A stretch of DNA of 64,000 bases from Tetracentron sinense (GCA_015143295.1 CM026554.1:28905531-28969530); one strand, 5' to 3'; shown: positions 1-11,037, counted from the stretch's first letter. A program made the numbers and translations. Notes: generated from the letters alone by a model not told the origin.

Positions 1-170
1 ACAGAATTCCATGTTTATCTGATAATGATGATTTTAGTCACTAATGATCACTGATTTTCAGGCTTTTATGCTTTTAGTTCATGTAAAGGATTATGCTCCT
101 TGATGACTTTCTTACCCCTACATCACTGATGAAAATTGAAACTATTGCGCTTTTAATGCTATTGATGTAG

Positions 171-273
171 ATTCAGGCTCTAACGCCTTTGGATATTGTT
201 TCAGGCTCTAACGCCTTTGGATATTGATTCAGGCTCTAATGCCTTTGGATATTGATTCAAGCTTCAACGCCTT
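171..273. repeat. Tandem 28-bp repeat, about 3.7 copies
   Basis: The motif TTCAGGCTCTAACGCCTTTG recurs at roughly 172, 199, 227 and 256, with the last copy diverged (AAGCTTCAACGCC). Spacing is about 28 bp. The repeat sits in LTR-like sequence, so it may be part of a U3 region. Confidence 0.8.
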
Positions 274-943
274 TCTGATGATGATGGGCTTGGTAAGGAT
301 TAGTACCCCCCCTCTGTGTACCTTTCTGATGACCTATACCAGAAAGATGATTTGTTCTGTCAGGGGTGAACGGTACGGATTGGTACCCCCCTGTGGGAAT
401 GAGTGTGACTGTTTCCCTTCATTACCTATTCCAGTGAAGCATGAATTACTTCCTGGGCTGACAATCAGGGAGAAAGCATTGAGGATAGATTTTTTCTCAG
501 TTTCTCTTAAGGCCTGACGGGATGGGTGTCTTCGTCCAACACCTCCGCTTTCCCTATTAGAGTTGAGATGATTATTATTATTATTATTGTTATTATGATT
601 ACTACTTAGAGGAGTGTTGCTGTCTGAACACTAATACATTACCTCAATAGGACAGTACACCATGAAAGCGTATGACCCGCTTTCACGATGTAGTTACCAA
701 CTGCTTTGGGGGAGGATGATGAGTTTGGTTTTGGAGGGCTTAGATAAAATTTGTTAAAGAATGGATATTATAATACCGCTTTTAACCTTTGAAGAATATA
801 TCCGAAAGCTTTGGTCATAAAGGCTTAAAGGAGGTATGGTGAAACGCCTTTATCTTGATGGAATCCAATATTTTCTCTCTAAAAGTCGGTTACAAAAATG
901 GTATAGACAGCTGTACAAGTTAGTTATGATTTATGTTGATCAC

Positions 944-951
944 TATAAATA
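944..951 (+). promoter_or_regulatory. Candidate TATA box (TATAAATA)
   Basis: The consensus string TATAAATA followed by AGAGG lies about 300 bp before the first gag codons. It is compatible with an LTR promoter. The only support is the motif and its position. Confidence 0.35.
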
Positions 952-1245
952 GAGGTGACCCACTCTTGTTTCAGGGAGAGATTTTTTCCCAATTCCAATA
1001 AGATTTCCTGAAATCAATTCCAACCAGAATTTACAAGAAAGAAAGTAAAGGATCGTCAAGGAAAGACATTCTGTCACTAACTGTTCTTCATTGTTCTTCC
1101 TTCTCTCCCTCTGAATCATTTCTTTCTTTTTCCCCTTTCTTTCTTGATATTCCTGAAGTCATTGTCTCCCAAAATACTCCAATTTAGAACGGTGTAGATA
1201 TCGGATTTAGGCTAGATTGAGGTTACAGTAAACCCTATTTCTTCA

Positions 1246-2389
1246 AAAATCAAATCACCCCTCTACACCAGACAAACCTGTTGCAGCTACACCTGAACAT
1301 GTGGAAGTGCATGCACCACCACCTCCTCCTCCTCCTGTACATCATACTGCAGGAATTGAAGCTTTCAGGAGACTGAGGCCCCCAACGTTTGATGGTACTA
1401 CTAATCCAATGACGGTTGAAGCATGAATCATGCAATTTGAGAAGATTTTAAGGGCGCTCCAGTGTACAGATGAACAGAGGGTTGATTGGGTTTCATTTGT
1501 TATGGAAGGTGAAGCCGAGCACTGGTGGAGAGCTATGGTAAGGTAGAGAGACATTACTAGGACAAGGCAGCCATGGACATGGCGGAGTTCCTGGACTTAT
1601 TCTACAAGCATATTCCCAGCATTCGTAAAAGAATAGAAAGAAATTGAACTCCTCACCTTAGAACAGGGAGTATAACAGTGGTAGAATATGAAGCAAAGTT
1701 TGTTGAACCTATCTCAATTTGCACCTCAACTGACTCTCGAATGAGAAATATGAAGGTCAGAATGTTCGAAATGGGTCCTAAGGACATTCATCAGAGACAA
1801 AGTTTCTATACTATAATTAGGAACTTTTGGAGAGGATAGTGAACAAGGTTTAGATAGCTGAGAAGAATTCTGAGGAGTTCTTCAAGAGGAGGGACAACAA
1901 CATAAGGGACAGAAGAATGGTTATAGGCCAGACCAGGGGGCCAATGCAACCAGAGAAGAGGGCCAGTCCTGCCCCCTATCTGTTGCTAGGCCGATGCAGA
2001 ATACTCAGAGGCCTACACCTGCCCCTCGCCCTACCCCTACTACGACATCATCAATCGTCCTGCCCAGCCTACCCCTCCAGTAGTGTTTGAGACTTGTGTT
2101 CATTGTGGGAAAAAGCACAAGGCTGGGGAATGCCACACTCTCACTGGCAAGTGTTTTCAGTGTGGTGATTTGGGACATCAGATTAGGGATTACCCTCAGC
2201 GGTCACAGCCAACAACTTAACAGTCCCAGATACAAGGAAACAGGTCTCCAGCTAAGCAAACACCACAACAAAAGCCTCCTCTAGCGCCAAGGACTCAGCA
2301 GGCTCCTCATCCTCCTCGCCAGAACACTCAGGGTAGAGTCTTTGCCATCTCAGAGCAAGATGCTCTAGCTTCAGATGATGTGGTCTAAG
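1246..2389 (+). pseudogene. Ty3/gypsy gag remnant (Tekay/Del-like)
   Basis: The gag core is readable from about 1246: a proline run, then RLRPPTFDGTTNP, and the family-typical EAEHWWRAM near 1510-1540. Several stops and frameshifts follow. Two zinc knuckles appear near 2090-2200: CVHCGKKHKAGEC, and CFQCGDLGHQIRDY in which the last cysteine is replaced by tyrosine. The reading frame ends ALASDDVV-stop at 2386-2388, where related elements read through into protease. Gag would package element RNA in virus-like particles. There is no intact ORF, so this copy is dead. Assignment to Tekay/Del rests on the matching pol downstream. Confidence 0.8.
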
Positions 2390-2570
2390 GTACGTATGAC
2401 TTATAATTTAATTGAGTAGAATTAATTACATGTTGCAAATTGATTGTATGATATTGTACTTGTAGGAACATGATATTATATATGTATATATATGATATTA
2501 TGAAATTATATACTGTGTATGATTTAAATTATGATATACTAAATTGGCACTTAGTTATTTATGAACTCAG
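2390..2570 (+). other. Intron-like insert between gag and protease
   Basis: This is a 181-bp AT-rich segment bounded by AG|GTACG on the left and CTCAG|GA on the right. Removing it joins gag (DVV-stop-G) to protease (GSLLINDCLTHVLIDTG) in frame across a split glycine codon. The single in-frame stop just before it looks like a point change in a normally readable codon. A spliceosomal intron is the simplest reading. A chance AT-rich insertion with fitting ends is the alternative. Confidence 0.5.
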
Positions 2571-3832
2571 GATCACTATTGATAAACGATTGTCTAACAC
2601 ACGTGTTGATTGACACAGGATCTGCGCACTCTTTCGTTACACCTAGGTTTGCCCAAGGTTTTCCATCAAAGTCGTGATGGCTAGATAGTGAGTTGTCCAT
2701 TGCCACTCCCCTTGGTAGCTTAGTTATCACAAGTGAGGTGTACAATACCTGTATTATCCGTATCGGGAAACACGAAATACCAGTGGATCTGATAGTACTC
2801 GATTTCCAGGATTTTGATGTAATTCTGGGCATGGATTGGCTATCAACCTACTACGGAAATGTCGACTGCTTTGAGAAAAGAGTTGATTTCAAGCCAGTCA
2901 ATGAAAATCCTTTTCACTTTCGGGGATTGAGGAAGATGGGCCTTGTCCGATTTACGGCTTTGAGCATTGCTACTTCAGAAACACCAGAGTCGGTAAGCAT
3001 TCCGGTGGTTAGTGAATTTATGGATGTATTTCCAGAAGAATTGTCAGACCTACCACCAGATCGAGAAGTAGAATTCATGATAGACTTAGCCTCGGGAACA
3101 ACACCAATATTGAGAGCACCTTATAGGATGACTCCAGCTGAGTTAAAAGAATTGAAGGAACAAATCGAAGAATTGCTTCACAATGGTTTCATCAGACCAA
3201 GTGTATTACCATGGGGAGCTCTAGTGCTTTTCGTGAAGAAGAAGGATGGATCGATGAGAATATGCATTGATTATAGGCAATTAAACAAGGTCACCATAAA
3301 GAATAAATATCCTTTACCACGAACAGATGACCTGTTTGATTAATTGCAAGGGGCAAAATTCTTTTCCAAGATCGACTTAAGGTCAGGATACCATCAGATT
3401 AGAAGATATTCCTAAGTCGACATTCAGGATAAGATATGAACATTACGAATTCTTGGTGATGCCATTCAGACTAACAAATGCACCTACAACATTTTGGATC
3501 TGATGAACAGGGTGTTCAAAACCAGCCCTTGATAGTTATGTTATAGTTTTTGTGGATGATATCCTTGTATATTCCAAGACTATGGAGGATCATGACCATC
3601 ACCTCTGAATTACACTTGAGACCCTAAGAGAACATAAGTTATATGCTAAACTCAGCAAGTGAGTGTGAACTTTAGCTAGAGAAGGTGGCATTTCTAGGCC
3701 ATGTGATTTCTGGGGATGAAATTTCAGTTGATTCTGCAAAGATTTAAGCAGTGTCAAATTAGAAGAGGCCGAAGAGTGTGACAAAGATCAGAAGTTTCTT
3801 AGGCATTGCTGGATATTATAGAAGGTATGTTG
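2571..3832 (+). pseudogene. Ty3/gypsy protease and reverse transcriptase remnant
   Basis: The protease active-site motif reads LIDTGSAHSFVTP at about 2605-2645. It is followed by the clade-typical [11 protein letters not shown] (2813-2843), the RT entry region [21 protein letters not shown], and [20 protein letters not shown]. The catalytic block VFVDDILVYS is readable near 3545-3575. Reading frames are broken by a stop near 2675, a stop at 3341-3343 where a glutamine is usual, and frameshifts between 3400 and 3780. The piece ends at the RNase H lead-in RSFLGIAGYYRRYVE near 3832. It would copy element RNA into DNA, but this copy is inactive. Confidence 0.9.
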
Positions 3833-4185
3833 AGCCATTTGAAATCATCAGGAGGGTAGGCGAAGTAACATACCTGGTTACTTTACCTCCTCATATGGCA
3901 GCAATCCATAATGTCTTCCATGTCTCAATGCTAAGGAAATACATTCTGAACCCATCTCATGTCATTGACTTGGAACCACTAGAAATTCGAAAAAATTTGA
4001 TAGTGGTTGAACAACCGGTTCAAATTCTAGATCAAAAGGAGTATGTCTTGCGCAAGAAGACTATCCGCTTTGTTCTCCTACGTTGGTAACACTACTCCGC
4101 TGAAGAAGCCACGTGGGAAAGAGAGGATGAAGTTCGAGAAAAGTATCCTCACTTTTTAACTAAGGTATGTAATTTCGAGAACGAA
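3833..4185 (+). pseudogene. C-terminal tail of gypsy pol (chromovirus type), joined by deletion
   Basis: The frame runs on directly from RT into PFEIIRRVGEVTYLVTLPP, then NVFHVSMLRKYILNPSHVI, PVQILDQKEYVLRKKTI and EEATWEREDEVREKYPHF. This is the C-terminal end of integrase as found in Tekay/Del chromoviruses. Everything between the RNase H start and the late integrase region is missing, yet the junction at about 3832 keeps the frame, which indicates one internal deletion. A stop at 4087-4089 interrupts the tail. It lies just before the polypurine tract, so the end of the element is in its normal place. Confidence 0.85.
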
Positions 4186-4193
4186 ATTCTTTT

Positions 4194-4205
4194 AAGGGGG
4201 GAGGA
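4194..4205 (+). other. Polypurine tract
   Basis: AAGGGGGGAGGA directly precedes the TGTAG start of the 3' LTR. This is the usual site for plus-strand priming in LTR retrotransposons. Confidence 0.8.
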
Positions 4206-6014
4206 TGTAGAGATCCGAATTTAGTTCCCGACATTTATGCCATTTATATGAATTTCTTAGAATATATGTCTGATTTTAAATGCATGTATACCTATGGAAA
4301 TTAATGTGGAATGCTTAGTTGTAGAAATCCAAATGTTTTGGAGTTCTCTTTCACCTTCATCCAACTTGATAAGACATTTTGACCTCCAAAGAGTTGAAAT
4401 TAGGACATCACTATTAGATAACAAATTTTTCCTATTTGAATGATGATTCCAACGCACTTTGAATTGTCCAATTCCGATGACTGAGTCAAAAGTTACGGGT
4501 CTTTTACTGAAGCGGGTTCTAGAAAAAAAAATATCGAACTGTCAGGGTCCGATCGATCGGACAAGACCAGTAGGGTCCGAAGAACCATGTTATATTTTGT
4601 TTATGCTTCAACAATGGGATTGAGATTTATATTGAATGTATGTGGATATATGAGGAGGATGTGATGAATGTATGGAATTAAAAGGAAGATATAAAAGAAT
4701 TTGAATGATTGAGATGAATTATTTGTGGGATTATAATTATATGTTAGTTTGATTTTTTGATCATAATTCAAGAGAATTATTATTGATAAAATAGTTGGTA
4801 TAGTTATGATATTGATCTCGATTAAAAAATGGGATTTTGATATTTAAATTAGATTGTGACTTATGTGTATGTAAATATAAACTGTGATTATAGATTGTTG
4901 AATTAATAGAAAGATGAAATGTTGTGTGTTTATTTTAGTGATATATATTTAGGTAAAGGAACCTTCGATGAAGGTCAAGCTTGCCTAGGCTTAGTTAACA
5001 TAGTGGAATGAGACGCTATGATGAGATGTCCTATGGCCCTTGACTATTAGTCTTAGGTACAATTTAACCAAAGGTGTATCACTGTGCACTCACCAATGAA
5101 AAATATGCACATGTATGAAGAGAGAACTAAGGGCACTAATAAGATTTCAAGTAGACCAAAAGCAAAGTAAGTAAGTAAGTATATAATAAAGAAAGACACA
5201 CGAAAGCGATAATGCGTGTTTATGTTTTGCACCACCGAATACCATCAAAAGGGCAATAAGTATGTCAAAGTAAGTAAGCCGTCGTACCGGAAAATGTACT
5301 AAACCATCCGTGCCGGATAATGTTTCTCGGTAAAGTAAAGTATAGTAACTCCTTTCCTTATATGGTAAAGCGGTATTTTAATTTATTACCGATGCATGTG
5401 GATGTGTTGTTCATAAAATGATAAAGTAAGAAGTATGAAAAGTAAAAAAGAAATAAAAAAAAGCTATTGACATAATGCACTTGTTCGTTTTCTACACTCT
5501 AATTTATGTATGTGAATTGAAGTATGAAACGCATGTATGTTAATGTTCATTATATTGTTTACTATTGTTCGTTATAGACACGGAGTAACTTGTTACTCAG
5601 CCGATGACTTTGTTGTCGGCAGGTTTTGGTTTTGACATTTGTGCACCCGGACCGTGAGAAGAAGAAGAATACATAGAAGAACCTGAAAGTGATTATCTCG
5701 AAGAAGAACAAGATCTTGATCAATGGCCCTACTGTTGAAGTTGATTTATTAGTATTTAAATTTCAAGAAAACTTTAATTGACTTTATGGAGAATCATGTT
5801 TAGCTTAGTTTTATGATTATGATCATGATGGATGAGCAGAATTTTATTATATTTCACTTGCAGTTATGGATTATTGATTTAGTTGATGTTATTAATTGAA
5901 GAAATTTTTAGGTTCGTATTTTAGTATGCCTTAAATGCTTTAACATGATGGTTTGTTAAGTAAGTCACGTACCAAGATCTCACATTCTCCTAGGTGGGGT
6001 TTTGGGGCGCGACA
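4206..6014 (+). mobile_element. 3' LTR of the Tekay-like gypsy element
   Basis: The LTR starts TGTAGAGATCC immediately after the polypurine tract and ends GGGGCGCGACA, giving TG..CA ends and 1,809 bp. Long LTRs with TGTAG starts and GCGTGACA-like ends are common in Tekay/Del elements. No ORF of interest lies inside, and simple GTAAGTAA repeats occur near 5170-5180. The matching 5' LTR is not recognisable in this window. Downstream the sequence passes directly into a reverse-strand gypsy fragment, so this element probably landed in an older one. Confidence 0.75.
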
Positions 6015-6017
6015 GTT

Positions 6018-6960
6018 AGTAATCTATACACATCCACATAGATTTATCATTTTTCTTAACAAATAATACTAGAGCACCCCAAGGCGGCACACTAGGTCTA
6101 ATAAAGCCTTAGTCTAAGAGATCTTGTAATTGCTCATTGAGTTCTTTCAATTCAATAGGTGTCATTCGATATAGAGCCTTAGAAATATGATTAGTTCCAG
6201 GAATCAATTCAATAGTGAAATCTACTTCCCTTCTTGGTGCCAACACTGGTAACTCTTCTAGAAATACATTAGGCAAATATTTGATAACAAGGAAATTCTA
6301 CAAACATATCTTTTCTTTATGATCTCCCACAATATAGGCTAAAAACTCTTGGCGTCCCTTCCGAATAAGATTAGTGGCACATAATGTAGATATTAAATGT
6401 GACTATGCTACACATTAAGTACCTCGAAATTGAAATTTAGACTGACCAGGAATTTGCAAAATGAAAGTCTTTCTAAAACAATCAACATTAGCACGATAGA
6501 CAGAGTCAATCCATACCCAAAATCATATCAAAATCTTGCATCTCCAACAATATCAGGTATACTATCGATTCCTTATCTTGTATATTAACTAAACAAGACT
6601 TACATACTAGATTTGAAATCAAGGAATCTCCAACTAGTGTGGCCATTGATAAAGAGTGGTCTAATTCTTCTATTTTTACATTCAACTGACATGCAAAATG
6701 GGATGATATAAAAGAATGTGTCGAGCCGAGGTTAATAAGTACTCGTGCTATAAACTAAAAGATGATTAGAGTACCTTCAATAACTGAATTGGAGGCATGG
6801 GCATCTTGCTAGATCAGTGCGTACAGTCTCCCCTGAGTATTAAATCTCTTATTGTCTCTTTTTGCTCTTTGTTCTGTCGAGACTAATGTTGTTGTCAATG
6901 CTTCTGGGGCTGATCATGCCTAGTCTATTGCATTCCACGTGGATACCAATAGGGTGGAGT
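6018..6960 (-). pseudogene. Reverse-strand Ty3/gypsy protease-RT fragment
   Basis: Read on the minus strand, the segment gives STHSFISSHFACQLNVKIEEL, then EMQDFDMILGMD near 6500-6540, and closer to 6020-6180 [39 protein letters not shown] and CIDY. This is the protease to early RT part of a second gypsy element, full of stops. It stops abruptly at the LTR end at 6014, which suggests it was the target of the neighbouring insertion. Confidence 0.8.
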
Positions 6961-7029
6961 CAGGAATTTTAACTTGGGGGGCCGAAGTACATACATCAAA
7001 AAATTAATGGACTGGGTATGGGGCATAAA

Positions 7030-7051
7030 GGGGGGGGGGGGGGGGGGGGGG
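7030..7051. repeat. Homopolymer run of 22 G
   Basis: An uninterrupted G tract in otherwise AT-rich sequence. It could form G-quadruplex structures, or its length could be a sequencing or assembly artefact. Confidence 0.9.
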
Positions 7052-7458
7052 CTTTTTCAGTAATGAGTCCATCCTGGTCATAAAATTCGTTAATGTTGCA
7101 TTCCAAAAAGGAGTTAATTTACCGCGCATTTTCACTTTGGAACGAAATGTCGGTCTTCATTGGGGCTGCAGCTTCTGCCCACCTTTTTAATACTCGCTAA
7201 TTGTGGTTAGGATTCACTCACCCCTAGGGTTCATCCATTTAACCTTGGTTTTTAGAAAAAATAAAAACTTTAAATTGGTTAAGCTTAACCACGATTAAAC
7301 GAAATGAAATGAGAATACATTTTATGTAGTCAATTGCGGGATGTGCTAATCACTACTCTAAAATTACTGTATTTTTATATACTTTTTATTATTATCATCA
7401 TGATGATTATTATTTTTACACGCGCAATTTGTGTTTAGTGGAATGTGTGTGTCTCCCT

Positions 7459-7548
7459 TGCTTGACACACATCCCTTTTAACATCTATTAACTGTGGTTA
7501 AGATTCACTCACATGCTTGACACACGTCCCTTTTAACATCTATTAACT
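7459..7548. repeat. Two direct copies of a 35-bp motif
   Basis: TGCTTGACACACATCCCTTT and its near-identical copy (CACACGTCCC) begin at about 7459 and 7514. Each runs on into AACATCTATTAACT. The motif belongs to a dispersed family also seen near 9240, 9470, 21560, 22130, 22760 and 35200. Confidence 0.7.
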
Positions 7549-7673
7549 TAACTTACACGCGCGATATTTTTTGGGGGCCACTATATACAAAGTTTACATA
7601 TTATTATTATTTTTTTAAAAAAAATTATCCATATAAAATACTAAACTTTCAAAAAAAAAATTGAGGGGCCATG

Positions 7674-8410
7674 TGTCACGGGCAAAGCACGTAACTAGTC
7701 AAATCTTATGCGGCATTTGATAGATTCGTTGACCAAGTCAGCCTGTTCGGTCAGTTGCCTAGAAATAAGAATAAGCACACCACAATACACAAGAAATAAG
7801 TAAAGATCAATAATATGCTAACAAGATAAGGTGGAAAAGAATAGTCCTCTTAGGCTCTTGGAGCACCTATCCCTAGAAGAACATGAGAGAGTGTATCTTT
7901 GGACTTCATCTCGGCCTTGCCAAAAGTAAGGGAGGTGGTAGTTTACTTGAGTGAGTTGTCTTTGTACTATCTTTGATCACTTGCTTCCTTAGTGTCTCTA
8001 TTTTTTTTGCATAGTGACTTGTAACCTTTACCTTGATGCAATACTATTGATCTTTGTTTCTTTCTTGTGAATAGTGGTATGCTTATTCTTGTTTCCTAGG
8101 TAACTGATTGAACAGGCTGACTTGGTCAATGAATCGATCAAGTGCCGCACGAGATTTGACTAGCTACGTGCTTTGCCCGTGACAATTGCTCTCTCATGGT
8201 CTTCTAGGGATAGGGTGACTCCAAGAGTCCAAGAAGATTCATTTCCACCTTATCTTGATGCAATACTATTGATTTTTGCTTCTTTCTTGTGTATTGTACT
8301 ATGCTTATTCTTGTTTCCTAGGTAACTAACTGAACAGACAGACTTGGTCGATGGATATCAATCAAGTGCTGCATGGGATTTGACTAGCTATGTGCTTTGC
8401 CCATGATAGA
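7674..8410. repeat. Inverted and direct repeat complex
   Basis: Arm A (7674-7890) begins TGTCACGGGCAAAGCACG. Its reverse complement occurs twice in direct orientation: arm B (about 8030-8184, ending CTTTGCCCGTGACA) and the fuller arm C (about 8190-8410, ending CTTTGCCCATGATA). No coding sequence is seen. This could be fragments of one unidentified LTR or DNA element rearranged at the locus. Confidence 0.75.
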
Positions 8411-8601
8411 TGGCCTCCTGGATGTCAAGACAATGATGATGGCACGTTCTTCTCCGATATTCCTACCTGTAGCAATGCTAAAGTCGAGCATACATACGAT
8501 GATAATCATGCGTTAATAGTCGGGAGGAAAAAAAGGTGGTAGATGATAATGAAAATGGACCCAATGGGTGCGTGGAATGGATGATGGAACGTTATTTTTT
8601 T

Positions 8602-8882
8602 GGCTTTGGATTCTCTCTGGCCCGTGCCAGAGAGGTGCTCTCGGGCCACCACAAATGAGGCGACAAGTGGGTGGAGAAGTCATTTCATGGGCCCCATGAT
8701 TTTGACTTCTCCAGCCTTTATTTGACACTTGGTGATAAAATGGTGAGATAAAGGGAGTGATATATCAAATGGGGAGAAGTCAAAAATCAGGGGAGAAATG
8801 AAATGACTTCTCCCGCCACTTGTTGCCTAAGTGTGGTGGCCCGAGAGCACCTCTCTGGCACGGCCAGAGAGAATCCAAAGCC
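8602..8882. mobile_element. Mutator-like MITE, copy 1
   Basis: A 281-bp element with long terminal inverted repeats beginning GGCTTTGGATTCTCTCTGGC. It is flanked by the 9-bp duplication TATTTTTTT (8593-8601 and 8883-8891). Internal inverted copies of GGAGAAGTCA and TGACTTCTCC make it almost a full hairpin. A 9-bp duplication is characteristic of Mutator-like elements. It has no transposase, so it is non-autonomous. Confidence 0.85.
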
Positions 8883-9187
8883 TATTTTTTTTACTTTTAA
8901 ATTGCCATTTTACCCTCGGCCAATGGGTGAAAGAGGAGAAATAATGAACGGGGGTAGAGAGCAAAGGACATAAAAGGTAGGGGCTTTCTTACAAATAGCT
9001 AAAATGATAAGGGGTATTTATGGAAACCTGAGACTTTTTACGAATAGTTAAAACGATAAGCCCTTCGTTTAAATTAGGGTGGTGCTACTCGAACCCCCAC
9101 ATTTACTGAAATACACCAATATTAGAAAATTATAGGGTGAAACATCATTAAGAAGATAAAAAGACTGAAGAGCCCTCTTTGTCTGTC

Positions 9188-9566
9188 GGCTCAGGATCCT
9201 CTCGAGTTCAACTCGAGAGAATCTCTCAGTTTGAACCCCTAGATGTCACCACGTGTCTCCTTTGACACCCCTTAACCTTGGGTAAGGTTCACCCACCCCT
9301 ACGGTTCACCCATCCATCTTTGGTTTTTTTTAAAAAATATTATTTCTTTTTTTAAAATTATTTTTTTTTAATATTAAAAAAACTCTAAAAACAGTTTTTT
9401 TTAATTTAAAAAATAATAATTAATATTAATATAAAAAAAAAACCAAGGATGGGTGGGTGGGTGAACCTTACCCATGGTTAAGGGGTGTCAAAGGAGACAC
9501 GTGGCGACCTCTATGGGTTCAAACCGGAGAGATTCTCTCGAGTTGAACTCGAGAGCATCCTGTGCC
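9188..9566. mobile_element. Hairpin MITE nested in the hAT-like element
   Basis: Terminal inverted repeats of about 140 bp begin GGCTCAGGATCCTCTCGAGT on the left and end AGAGCATCCTGTGCC on the right. Between them is an A/T-rich loop. The arms include GTGTCTCCTTTGACACCCC and its complement. The flanks GTCTGTC and TCGTCTT share only part of a 9-bp window, so no target duplication is claimed. The GG start and size resemble the Mutator-like MITEs nearby. Confidence 0.7.
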
Positions 9567-9875
9567 TCGTCTTAATCCTTTTTCTTGGTCGAAAAAATTC
9601 CTGCAACTCGTCTGTCTTTCTATTCGACCAAAGAGAAAGCGAGTTAGAATCTTGCTTCTATCTCTCACGGTTAGGTGCGTCTGTGATAATAATCCGCCTT
9701 CAGATCCTTCACAGACCTAGACCTTGATCTAGTTGGTGATGCCAGGTTGTTTGGGTGATGACCTGAACCATCTTCGTGCGTCCTCATAATAATATATAGG
9801 CTTTCTGCAACCATAGAATGGACAAATATACATGCAAATTGCTGAAAGGACCCACTTAGAACACAAATTGATAAG

Positions 9876-10689
9876 TGTGAGGGGAAATTACCGAAAGGAC
9901 ACGCGTCAGCAGCAGCTCCTCTCAAGTTCTGGTTTACCAGTAGAAGGTTGGAGTGGAGGGTGTGATACCCTGACCTGTACTCCGATGATAAAGTCAGTAG
10001 GTGTAGAAGATGATGAACAGTAAGAAAGTGCAGAGAGTTTGAAGGTCTTCGCCCCCTCACACTGTTTTTCACATGTTTATATAGGCCACCCTTGCCATGG
10101 CCATGGGCACCCATTGATGTCCATGCACACCTCAAATCCCTGATGTGTACTTCAGTAATCATTTTAGATAGATCTCCCGGTCATCCGTACTGCACGCGTA
10201 TCTGCACACAAAAGAGAGCAGGCAAAGAGTAGGAACTCGTCCGAGGTGACTGGCATTAAATGGCATTTAATGCTGCATTTAATGCCAAGATAGTGTTTCC
10301 CACCTACCATTGTAGAGGTAGGATCAGTCCCAGGAGACTGGGCAGTAGTGCCAGATCTCATTACGTGTTAGGATACGCGATCGTTGACAATAAGATGACG
10401 GATACGTCGTCAGAAGGAGGACGTGATCGTCGTCAAAATGAGGACGTGATCGTTGTCCGTGAGACCACGAGTCCGTTGTCAAAATAAGGACGTGATCGTC
10501 GTCCGTGAGACCACGAGTCCGTCGTCAAAATGAGGACGTGATCGTCGTCTGTGAGACCACGAGTCCGTCGTCCATACGACCACGGGCCCGTCGTCGAAGA
10601 GACGACGGAAATGAGTTCAACGATAATACCACACTGAGGATGAGCTCGTTACTATCATACTTAGGTTTTTACGAAATTTACCCATTACA
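9876..10689 (-). repeat. 3' LTR of the Tat element
   Basis: 814 bp. Read on the minus strand it starts TGTAATGGGTAAATTTCG and ends TTTCCCCTCACA. It carries a minus-strand TATA box CTATATAAA (10077-10085) and 46-bp tandem repeats in U3. The adjoining internal sequence lacks an obvious polypurine tract (AAATGGGCAATT). Confidence 0.95.
10419..10580. repeat. 46-bp tandem repeats in U3 of the left LTR
   Basis: GGACGTGATCGTCGTC starts at 10419, 10442, 10488 and 10534. The last three are spaced exactly 46 bp, each unit carrying GAGACCACGAGTCCGTCGTC. They lie in the U3 part, upstream of the minus-strand TATA box, where enhancers are expected. Confidence 0.85.
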
Positions 10690-11031
10690 AATTGCCCATT
10701 TATGATACTTTGAACGTGGTTCAGAGTGTCATAAATATAGTGAAACGGCGGAGAGAAGATACAGCTAACCTCAGGATGAATGATAGGTCACATACTCTGC
10801 ACGCGAAGGCATAGCGTCGTGCCAGTTGTATTGCGCGTGCCGAAACGTCATACCTCATAAATGCTTGGCTGGCTGTCATCATTACCTTCCATACGCTTCG
10901 TTTTTCCCGACGGTTACTTAACTCGGTCAGAAGACCATCCTGTCCTTTACTTTGTCTGCATGCGTGGACACGCGTACGGTACAGATCGAGGTCATTATCG
11001 TCCTTAAGTTATGGACCGGTCTATAAGTATC

Positions 11032-11037
11032 GAAGGC
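11032..11037 (+). promoter_or_regulatory. Candidate TATA box of the antisense gene
   Basis: TATAAG, in the context GGTCTATAAGTATCG, lies 214 bp before the ATG at 11246 on the plus strand. It is the best core-promoter candidate for the antisense gene. The call rests on motif and spacing only. Confidence 0.4.

Larger units (their letters stand above)
1..1245. other. LTR-like leader of the first gypsy element, cut by the window edge
   Basis: No gene is visible. The stretch holds a 28-bp tandem repeat, an ATT microsatellite near 570-600 and a TATA-like motif at 944-951, and it runs into gag coding about 300 bp later. That order fits the 5' LTR and leader of a retrotransposon. However, it does not resemble the 3' LTR at 4206-6014, and I see neither a clean LTR end nor a tRNA-type primer site. 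It may be an LTR of another subfamily, a recombinant, or host flank. The LTR identity is inference only. Confidence 0.4.

Noticed and set aside
1..1245. 5' LTR partner of the LTR at 4206-6014
   Set aside because: No similarity to the 3' LTR ends or body was found, and no GCGACA end with a primer site.
9179..9575. 9-bp target duplication for the 379-bp hairpin
   Set aside because: The flanks match at only about six of nine positions.
9671..10162. 163-residue minus-strand frame
   Set aside because: It crosses the LTR border of the Tat element and has no domain; a repeat-derived frame that also has no counterpart of equal length in the other LTR.
10419..10580. CRISPR-like array
   Set aside because: The 46-bp units are contiguous without spacers, lie in an LTR, and the DNA is plant nuclear.
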